From: Nitrincola iocasae
GTDB taxonomy: Bacteria; Pseudomonadota; Gammaproteobacteria; Pseudomonadales; Balneatricaceae
Assembly (NCBI RefSeq): GCF_008727795.1
Contig: NZ_CP044222.1
Span: forward strand, 2,914,001-2,978,000
DNA: 64,000 nt
Direction of reading: 5' to 3'
The position numbers were made by a program, and so were the translations under genes. The notes under the pieces were generated by a model. It worked only from the letters and a program-made list of their open reading frames with translations. It made no database searches and had not been told where the DNA came from. This document shows, piece after piece, positions 1-7,237 of this stretch. How positions within the stretch are numbered: position 1 is the first letter of the stretch; every line of letters begins with the position of its first letter.

Positions 1-122
1 AGACGCTCATCCAATGACACGGTGATTATCATTTCATTAGCAGCATCAAGGATGTAACCTTGCTGTTTTAACAACTGCAGTTGCTGAGGGGTTCGAGCAA
101 GCCGTTCATCAGTATATATCAT
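1..122 (-). CDS. partial PAS-like signalling protein (5' end only)
   Basis: Reading the minus strand from an ATG at 122 gives an open frame to the window edge. It encodes about 40 residues ending in ILDAANEMIITVSLDERL, which resembles the first strand and helix of a PAS domain. The frame is closed upstream by a stop at 156-158, so this is a true N-terminus and the rest lies outside the window. It follows the EAL-HDOD gene on the same strand by about 65 bases and is probably the next gene of the same operon. No strong SD is visible. The family call rests on a very short segment and is tentative. Confidence 0.45.
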   Translation of the reverse strand, partial: MIYTDERLARTPQQLQLLKQQGYILDAANEMIITVSLDER

Positions 123-186
123 TGATATGTATTCAGACTCTATGAGATCTATTGGTTATACTGCAGCATAAGATCACGTATCAGTG

Positions 187-1413
187 CTAGTCTTGTGTTA
201 ATGACATCATTTCCTGAGCCCAGGCTACACTGGCCAGATACTCGCGATTCAATGCCTCCACAAGTTTTAACGATCGGCGCTCCATGCGTGCACTTTCAAA
301 TGACTCAATAACTTTCATTATTTTACCAAGATCTCCCGTATGTTGCAGTAATGCCTCGGTTATTTGGCTATCCAAACCAGATTCTGCCAGCAACACAGAG
401 CGCTCAGACCCTTCCAGTTGATGCATCAAAGAGAATAGACCACAGGTAAAGGCTATCTCTGGATCGACATCGTTTACCCGGGTAGCGAGACGTTTTGCCA
501 ACGAAGCTCTAATAAGCAGTTTGAACACCAATAACCGCTTAACGGGTTCATTATTGGCCAGCAACAGTGTGGCGACCAGTGCGCGCATTTTTTCAAACCC
601 CATCAGCATGATCGCCTGACTGACGCTGCTGATGGTATTCATGCGCCGATCCGATGCCGAGTTAACCCGTTTGAAAAGCAAAGTACATAAATGTGGGTCC
701 TGTACTATCAAGGATTGAAGGTGCCCTATATCAACCTCTTGCGCATATAACTCTCTGATAAGACGCATATCGGCCGCACGATTACCCTGTCGTTTTATAG
801 CGGCTTGAGTCTGAAATTGCTCGGGAATAGCATAGAAATAGCCTTGCAATAAATCGAACCCCAGCGCAACCGAGTTATTCAGGGCCTCTGAGTTTTCAAT
901 AAATGCAGCCAGAAGGATTAAGTTATGTGACCGGAAGTATTCGATGCTGTCAAAGGCCTGCTCTGTACGTACATCCACTTTTACAATGTCGATCAGATCC
1001 GCCAGCTTATCACCGACACTTAAAATGGTCTCGGCCGAAGCAGCTACCCGGTATCCCAAGGCTTTTGCACTCTCGATATGCTGCCAGAGCTGTGTGTCAA
1101 TTTCACAATCAGGTAGTTCAATCACCACCTGATCAGCAGGTAATGGCATTAAATCAGGTTGCGCCAGCCACTCAACTGACACGTTCAGAAATAACTGCCG
1201 CTCCCCAACCAGGGCATGCAGTCCTATTTCATAAAAGGCTGTGCTACAGGCTCTTGCCGTGGCAACCAAGGGGTCGGTGATGTCCGCTTTTAATGCTCCA
1301 CCATAAGCACGATAAAGCAGCTCATCACCTACATGCTTAAACTCTGCATCGCATATAGGCTGTAAAGCTATGCAATAACGTCCATCGGCAGTTAAATCAT
1401 TATGATCAAGCAT
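187..1413 (-). CDS. EAL-HDOD signalling protein (YuxH/CdgJ type)
   Basis: This 408-residue soluble protein has an N-terminal EAL-like domain (about 10-200) and a C-terminal HDOD domain (about 205-390). The EAL fold is recognisable (residues 14-35, VKVD near 145, FDLLQGYFYAIP near 185), but the EAL triad is ELL at 31-33 and the usual metal-binding acidic set is incomplete. It is probably not a c-di-GMP phosphodiesterase. Related EAL-HDOD proteins such as Vibrio CdgJ act as signalling adaptors for motility or biofilm. It is the last complete gene of the minus-strand operon here; its ATG follows the stop of the upstream hybrid kinase by three bases, which suggests translational coupling. Its role as output or modulator of the phosphorelay is inferred. 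Confidence 0.85.
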   Translation of the reverse strand: MLDHNDLTADGRYCIALQPICDAEFKHVGDELLYRAYGGALKADITDPLVATARACSTAFYEIGLHALVGERQLFLNVSVEWLAQPDLMPLPADQVVIELPDCEIDTQLWQHIESAKALGYRVAASAETILSVGDKLADLIDIVKVDVRTEQAFDSIEYFRSHNLILLAAFIENSEALNNSVALGFDLLQGYFYAIPEQFQTQAAIKRQGNRAADMRLIRELYAQEVDIGHLQSLIVQDPHLCTLLFKRVNSASDRRMNTISSVSQAIMLMGFEKMRALVATLLLANNEPVKRLLVFKLLIRASLAKRLATRVNDVDPEIAFTCGLFSLMHQLEGSERSVLLAESGLDSQITEALLQHTGDLGKIMKVIESFESARMERRSLKLVEALNREYLASVAWAQEMMSLTQD

Positions 1414-1416
1414 AGG

Positions 1417-3975
1417 CTAACCATGCAGTCGCTGTTGTAATTGAGGAATCAGCTTGGCCATGATCACTTTCAGTTCAGCAACTGAGCCCTGTGGATTTTC
1501 ACCTTGTTTCGCTAGCCGCTCAACGGCAGAAGATGCCTGCGTCGCCGAGCCGGCACAAAAGGTTGCCAGTAACCCTTTTAGCGTGTGTGCTGTTCTCACG
1601 AGGGTTTTCTGATCCTGCTGCTGTGCTGAAGCCTCCAGTGTTGCCAGATACTCTGGTACTTCATCCAGAAACATTTCCAGCACCGACAGTAATAATTCTT
1701 CTTCCCCCCCGATCAACTCCAGAGCTTGATCCCAATCGTAAAGCGACTCATTGTGTTCTTGCATAATCTGTCCAGGCTCCCTTGTAGCGTGGGTTGTGTG
1801 TAAAATCTGTTGGTCCGACTGGAGATAATTTTTTTCCAGAGATTCAATCATTTCATCCAGGGATTGGAGTTGCGCCAGCGGAGGGCAAGACTCCGCGGCT
1901 AGCATGTATTCGGTATGCTTCAACATTTCCTCATACAAGGCATCAGGCCTGACTGGCTTCGAGACATAGCCATCCATACCCGCCGCAAGGCAGCGCTCTT
2001 TATCTCCATCCATCGCGTTGGCCGTCATGGCAACAATAGGCGTTCGGGAAAGAGTAGGATTATTTTTCTCCAGCGATCTAATTCTTTGCGTGGCCTCCAA
2101 GCCATCCATCTCTGGCATCATCATATCCATTAATATCAGGTCGAAATGTTGCTGCTGAAAACAGTCTATAGCTTTAATGCCGTTTCCAGCCACAGTAACT
2201 TGCATCTGTTTTTTCTCCAACAGTTTCACCGCAATACGCTGGTTGATCATATTGTCTTCTACAAGCAGTACTTTCATGCCCGCCAACGCGGCAGCTCCTG
2301 GCTGGAGTTGTTTGGGCGCCTCTCGCTGCAAGCTCAACTGATCCTGAAGCGCTCGCTTGAGCTCTGCCAGCGTGACGGGTTTGGTCATGTAGCCGGATAT
2401 TCCCATATCACGGCAGCGCTGCGCATCTCCGGCCTCGGCTGAAGACGTCAATATCAATACCCGTGTATTGTGCAACAACTGATCCTGGATCAACTTCTCA
2501 GTGGTTTTATAGCCATTCATGCCTGGCATCCAGGCATCCATCAATACAACACCGTAGGGTAGACCCGCACGATTAGCGTGACTCACTTTAAACACAGCTT
2601 CAGGCCCAGATGAGCAAACATCAACCTGAACACCTGTCGTTTTCAGCATCGCCGCAATCACTCGACGGTTAGCAGGCTCATCATCCACCAACAACACACG
2701 CTGCTGACACCAGTCTATATCGATTGCCTGATGTAGCTCTGGCGCAGTGACAATGGCCAGCGGCAGATTGACAAAAAATGTAGAGCCCTGCCCTAACTGG
2801 CTATGTACATCGATTGAACCACCCAGCATCTCAACTAACTGCTTGGTGATGGACAACCCTAATCCAGTACCTTCGTATTTACGATTTGTTGCAGCATCGA
2901 CTTGCTCAAAAGGATTAAAAATTGAGTCAAGACGCTGTTCGGATATACCTATCCCTGTATCTGTTACCTGGAACTGAAATTCATTGGCTTCAGGGGAATG
3001 ATTGGCATAAATCACCCTAAGACGTACTTCACCTTTTTCGGTGAACTTGATGGAGTTACCCAGCAAATTGATGAGTACTTGCCGCAAACGCGCCGGATCA
3101 ACATAGACATACTGCGGCAGATTTTCTGAAATATCATAATGAATCTGAATATTTTTCGACCAGGCTCTTGAAGCCAAGGCTTTAACACAGGTGCCTATGA
3201 GCTCGTATAGATCCACACTTTCGGGTTGAAGATCGAACTTACCTGACTCAATTTTAGACAGATCCAGAATGTGATTAATAATCTCCAGCAAATGGTTTGC
3301 AGACAGTCTGGCTAAATCAAGATGCTCTCGCTGCTCTCGCTGCAACTCCGTTTCCAATACCAGATCCAGCATGCCCATCACCCCATTCATCGGAGTACGA
3401 ATCTCGTGGCTCATATTGGCCAGAAATTGGCTTTTAGCAACATTTGCCGCTTCGGCTGATTTAATCTGAGCTTTTAACTGTTCATCGTACAAGCAGGCAT
3501 TAGCTGCACTGGCCAGCTTGTGCATGAGCTTTTGCAGTGAAGCCAGCATATCGTCCGTCAGCACCGGAGTGCTCTTCTGCAGCAGTAAGACCCCAAACCC
3601 TGGCAAGGCAAAGGCATAACGGACTTGAGTATTATCTAAGAATACCTGAGGAAACTCTGCCCAAAATCCCCCTAGACGAGGGCGCTGTTCCGGAAAGCAC
3701 AAGGCGGAACGAATTGACGTTACCGCTTCCTGCTGGTCAAACCGACGGGGTAAACTCATTTCGGTTTGCCACTGAACTTCAAGTGAACACACCGCGGCTG
3801 ACAGGGGCTCAAGCTCTTCATCCCTGCCCGTAAAGCGCCAGACAACGCATCCATTCGCATTTAAGGCGCGCATCAGAGTTTTCAATGTCTCTTTAAGCAT
3901 CACCCCTAAATTCAGGCTGTTACCGATTGCCAGAGAGATCTCAAAAAGAATTTCGATTTGCTGTGACTGCTTCAC
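1417..3975 (-). CDS. soluble hybrid histidine kinase, GAF-like/HisKA/HATPase/REC/REC/Hpt (NahK-like)
   Basis: An 852-residue phosphorelay kinase. A longer frame reaches 4071 and overlaps the FIST gene. I start it at GTG 3975 because an AAGG Shine-Dalgarno lies about 8 bases ahead and the FIST stop is 10 bases upstream. Order from the GTG: a GAF-like sensory region (about 5-170), H-box with His190 (NMSHEIRTP), N/G boxes with GTGLGLS, receiver 1 (VLMDAWMPGM), receiver 2 (LILMDMMMPEMDG), and an Hpt domain with His797 (AHTLKGLLATF). There is no membrane segment. Lying directly after a FIST gene matches the NosP-NahK pairs known in Pseudomonas, Vibrio and Legionella, where the FIST haemoprotein controls kinase activity. 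The phosphate target is unknown; the response regulator upstream is a natural candidate. Confidence 0.88.
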   Translation of the reverse strand: MKQSQQIEILFEISLAIGNSLNLGVMLKETLKTLMRALNANGCVVWRFTGRDEELEPLSAAVCSLEVQWQTEMSLPRRFDQQEAVTSIRSALCFPEQRPRLGGFWAEFPQVFLDNTQVRYAFALPGFGVLLLQKSTPVLTDDMLASLQKLMHKLASAANACLYDEQLKAQIKSAEAANVAKSQFLANMSHEIRTPMNGVMGMLDLVLETELQREQREHLDLARLSANHLLEIINHILDLSKIESGKFDLQPESVDLYELIGTCVKALASRAWSKNIQIHYDISENLPQYVYVDPARLRQVLINLLGNSIKFTEKGEVRLRVIYANHSPEANEFQFQVTDTGIGISEQRLDSIFNPFEQVDAATNRKYEGTGLGLSITKQLVEMLGGSIDVHSQLGQGSTFFVNLPLAIVTAPELHQAIDIDWCQQRVLLVDDEPANRRVIAAMLKTTGVQVDVCSSGPEAVFKVSHANRAGLPYGVVLMDAWMPGMNGYKTTEKLIQDQLLHNTRVLILTSSAEAGDAQRCRDMGISGYMTKPVTLAELKRALQDQLSLQREAPKQLQPGAAALAGMKVLLVEDNMINQRIAVKLLEKKQMQVTVAGNGIKAIDCFQQQHFDLILMDMMMPEMDGLEATQRIRSLEKNNPTLSRTPIVAMTANAMDGDKERCLAAGMDGYVSKPVRPDALYEEMLKHTEYMLAAESCPPLAQLQSLDEMIESLEKNYLQSDQQILHTTHATREPGQIMQEHNESLYDWDQALELIGGEEELLLSVLEMFLDEVPEYLATLEASAQQQDQKTLVRTAHTLKGLLATFCAGSATQASSAVERLAKQGENPQGSVAELKVIMAKLIPQLQQRLHG

Positions 3976-3985
3976 TAGACGACCT

Positions 3986-5134
3986 TCAGCTCTCAACCTC
4001 GGACAGAAGCCCAAGCACCGCGGTTTTATTATAAAACTCAAGGTAATCCTTACCTGAATTTGCGATTTCACCGAGTGTCAGTGCGCCAAATAAAGGGTAG
4101 TCGCCAGACACCTTAGCTATTTCATTCTTTAGGTGATCACCCTCAAATAACACCCGTGATATGCAATTAATAAAACACCCCAGTTGCACCGGATGATCCG
4201 TTTGCTGGCGATGTGCTGCTTGTGCCCTTTTACAGGCTTCTGCCGCTGCCGCCAGCAGGCTTTCTTCTGTACCATTTAATATACGCACAAAAGAGCCTTC
4301 CGGCACCTCACCTACACACACCATAGCCTGATCTGTACTAAGCATCAGCGGATCTCTGACGATCATTTCAGCATCAAGTTTATTGACCCCAAATGGATAA
4401 AACTTAGCAAGGTCATAGAAATTATCTGCATTGAACTCTTGCCCACTATGCGCTTCAACAACTTGCTGATACGCATCAAATGCGGGTTTCCAATCCAGTT
4501 GTTTTACGCAGGTTTTTTCGGACGAGGTCACTTTGAAGGATTGAGAAATCGCTTGCCAACCATGTGATACACCAACACCACTCGCCAAAGGCAGCCTGAC
4601 CAGCAGTGTGGCATCCATCAGCATCCCTTTGGGGGTCAATAAACAAGGTTTCTGCATAAAGCTAAGCGAACCGGCACCACCGCCGATGAAATTATTAACC
4701 AGGCCAAAGTTCATAAACAGCGCGTCAATCATCGCGCTAATACAGGTTGATAAACCATCAACCAGTACCAGTTGGATCGCAGGAACAGGCATAGCCTCCC
4801 AGTGCTCGGCGAGGGGCTCCAGTTGTCTATCAAAATTGTTAGTGATATCACTCAAACCGCTGAGGCTTGCCCACTCAACGGCGGACTGCAAAGCAACAAA
4901 AACAACACCCTTTGAATAGTTTTGTTGCGCATAAATAATTTGAGGAAAAATCCCGCCCAGTACACTTGCCTTAGCTTGTAGCAACACTGGATTCAGAGCT
5001 TCAGCTGTCCAGTTATTTTCATCCGCTGCAAATACCAGAACCGTAGAAGCCTGGGTTTGCTCATAGATACCGTGCAACTTCTTTTCAAAAGCTTCGACTG
5101 AAGGTTCAGCCTCAAAAAAAACATCCATAGACAT
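3986..5134 (-). CDS. FIST domain sensor protein (NosP-like)
   Basis: A 382-residue soluble protein matching the FIST_N plus FIST_C arrangement: the N-terminal half carries LVFAADENN and GLSTCISAMIDALFMNFG, followed by the glycine-rich FIGGGAGSL; the C-terminal half carries FINCISRVLFEGDH and FGALTLGEIAN. Length fits the family (about 380-400). FIST proteins beside hybrid kinases have been characterised as NosP, haem proteins that sense nitric oxide and tune the kinase; others may bind small ligands such as amino acids. The start at ATG 5134 has a GGAG six bases upstream, and the stop of the response regulator abuts it at 5135. NO sensing is inferred from context; I cannot identify the haem ligand. 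Confidence 0.85.
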   Translation of the reverse strand: MSMDVFFEAEPSVEAFEKKLHGIYEQTQASTVLVFAADENNWTAEALNPVLLQAKASVLGGIFPQIIYAQQNYSKGVVFVALQSAVEWASLSGLSDITNNFDRQLEPLAEHWEAMPVPAIQLVLVDGLSTCISAMIDALFMNFGLVNNFIGGGAGSLSFMQKPCLLTPKGMLMDATLLVRLPLASGVGVSHGWQAISQSFKVTSSEKTCVKQLDWKPAFDAYQQVVEAHSGQEFNADNFYDLAKFYPFGVNKLDAEMIVRDPLMLSTDQAMVCVGEVPEGSFVRILNGTEESLLAAAAEACKRAQAAHRQQTDHPVQLGCFINCISRVLFEGDHLKNEIAKVSGDYPLFGALTLGEIANSGKDYLEFYNKTAVLGLLSEVES

Positions 5135-7237
5135 CTACTCTCCAGTGTTTCTTGGGTTATTAGATGCATGTTCCGTCATTCTTCTTTTGATAAAGCTGAT
5201 CAGTTGCTTTGATTCCAAGGGGGGTGTGATTAAATACCCTTGTATTTCAGTTGCACCTAACGCATCCACATAATCTCTTTGCCGTTGGTTTTCGACGCCT
5301 TCGGCAATAGTGGTCAGCCCTAATCCCTGACATAAGGATGTTAAGGCTCGCACGATGGCTCTGTCACTGCGTCCAGCGGTAATATCTTTGATAAACGCAC
5401 GATCGATTTTGAGCGTATCCAGTGGGAAGCGGAGTAAATATTCCAAAGATGAGAAACCTATACCAAAATCGTCTATGGCAATTTTAAACCCAAAGGCTCG
5501 CAACCGTTTTAGTATAGCAATGGTCTCATCAGGGTTGTGCATAGCTAAGCTTTCAGTAATTTCCAACTCGATAAGTTCCGGTTGTGCACCACAGGCTTTA
5601 GCTATGGCAATAATTTTTCCAGGTAAGTCGGGCTGTTCAAACTGTGCCGGTGAAAGGTTAATCCCCATTCGCAACGAGACCCCCTCGTTCATCCAGCCCA
5701 CTTGTTGCTGACAAGCTTCCTGTAAAATCCATTCGCCGAGGGCATTAATTAATCCCATCTCTTCCAATACGGGGATAAATACATACGGTGGGACTATGCC
5801 ATCCTGCGGATGACGCCACCTGATCAGTGCCTCCACACCCACGACACGGTCATTACTTAAATCAACCTGCGGCTGATAAACCAAATAGAACTGCTGTTGT
5901 TCCAGAGCCTCACGTAAATCCGACTCCATCTTGAGGCGTTTGTGCAAGCTGTCTTCATGGTCTTGTTCATAAAAACCGATAGTAATACTACCCGAGGGCT
6001 TTTGTAGACGCTGAGCACGCTGCGCCATGCGCAACAGCAGAGATGCATCGGTTGTCTTATCCTGCCCCACACTAATGCCAGCGGTGTAGGTTAAAAAAGT
6101 TTCTCTATTATCAAGCATCCAGGCCCGGTCAATGTGTTTTATCCATTGATTCAATTCAGACAATATTTGTTCATGATGCTCAATGGATACCTCTACAATC
6201 AACTTTAGTGCAAACACACCGCCATCCAGTCTTGCTACAAGCGCATCGTTAGGCATAAAGCTCTTTAGCTGATTTGCCAGCAGCACTAACAATTGATCAG
6301 TTACATCCGTGCCATAGGTTTCGACCAGTTGCTGAAATCTGAGTACTTCCAGAACCACAACAGTCACAGCACTGCGGTTACTAACAATAAGCTGTATAGA
6401 CTCTTCAAGGTCCCGCTGAAACAGGCGTCTGTTAGGTAACCCGGTTACCGAATCATGATAATTGAGAAAATTGGATTGTTGCTCCAGGCGACGCTGCGTA
6501 GTTACATCCTGAAAGGATCCGACCAACCGGGCTTGCTCACCATCACGTTGTCCGACAATTTTTAACTGGTAGTCCTGGCGACTGCCTGGTGATCTCACTT
6601 CAATATCAAACTTCAACCCGGTATCCAATGCATCTTTGAATACGGCCTTCAGTCGACTTTGATCATCCGGATGAACAATTGCTAAAGCCTTTTCTGGATC
6701 AGGGCTCAATTCATCAACCCAATGTAAAATGGCTTTAGCATCATCACACCAGATAAACTGCTGTTGCTTAGCATCCAGCTCCCAAAAAGATAAACCAGCC
6801 AGCGCTCTTGCTGTTTCTTGCAGCCCAGTTATTCTGCGCAAATCGCGCTCTCTGTTAGCATCTCTTAATGCATAGCGGATACGCTGATGCAGGAGTGGAA
6901 AATTTATAGGTTTAGGGAAAAAATCATTGGCTCCTACTTCAAAAGCCCACTCTATTGATTCCATATCATCATCACCGGTCAACATCAGGATCGGTGTTAC
7001 CATATTTTTCTCATAGGCTCGGATGTTCTGAATGCAGTCAAAACCATTCATCACGGGCATGTTAACATCCATTAAAACCAAATCAGGTTTGTGCTGTATA
7101 AAGCACTCGACTCCCTCTACCCCATTAGCAGCCTCTATAATGTGATAACCACGTTTTCCTAAATAGCCTTTTATTTTCAAGCGCTCAATCGCTGAATCAT
7201 CTACAATAAGTATTTTTGTTGGTAATATTTCAATCAT
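5135..7237 (-). CDS. response regulator with PAS, degenerate GGDEF and EAL domains
   Basis: This 700-residue protein begins with a receiver (residues 6-125; acidic pair in IVDDS, phospho-acceptor Asp57 in LVLMDVNMP). A PAS-like segment follows (about 150-250), then a GGDEF domain whose signature is DGGVF and so has probably lost cyclase activity, then a complete EAL domain (VGVEALIRWRHP near 468, ELEITES, IDDFGIGFSSLEYL, KIDRAFI, EGVE). It therefore probably hydrolyses c-di-GMP, switched by phosphorylation. Its ATG overlaps the stop of the haem kinase in an ATGA junction, and its stop abuts the FIST start. A similar response regulator with GGDEF-EAL lies beside nosP-nahK in Legionella. It is the likely c-di-GMP output of this operon. 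Confidence 0.9.
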   Translation of the reverse strand: MIEILPTKILIVDDSAIERLKIKGYLGKRGYHIIEAANGVEGVECFIQHKPDLVLMDVNMPVMNGFDCIQNIRAYEKNMVTPILMLTGDDDMESIEWAFEVGANDFFPKPINFPLLHQRIRYALRDANRERDLRRITGLQETARALAGLSFWELDAKQQQFIWCDDAKAILHWVDELSPDPEKALAIVHPDDQSRLKAVFKDALDTGLKFDIEVRSPGSRQDYQLKIVGQRDGEQARLVGSFQDVTTQRRLEQQSNFLNYHDSVTGLPNRRLFQRDLEESIQLIVSNRSAVTVVVLEVLRFQQLVETYGTDVTDQLLVLLANQLKSFMPNDALVARLDGGVFALKLIVEVSIEHHEQILSELNQWIKHIDRAWMLDNRETFLTYTAGISVGQDKTTDASLLLRMAQRAQRLQKPSGSITIGFYEQDHEDSLHKRLKMESDLREALEQQQFYLVYQPQVDLSNDRVVGVEALIRWRHPQDGIVPPYVFIPVLEEMGLINALGEWILQEACQQQVGWMNEGVSLRMGINLSPAQFEQPDLPGKIIAIAKACGAQPELIELEITESLAMHNPDETIAILKRLRAFGFKIAIDDFGIGFSSLEYLLRFPLDTLKIDRAFIKDITAGRSDRAIVRALTSLCQGLGLTTIAEGVENQRQRDYVDALGATEIQGYLITPPLESKQLISFIKRRMTEHASNNPRNTGE

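Noticed and set aside
3976..4071. N-terminal extension of the NahK-like kinase
   Set aside because: It overlaps the FIST gene, has no SD and reads as non-family sequence; GTG 3975 has an SD.
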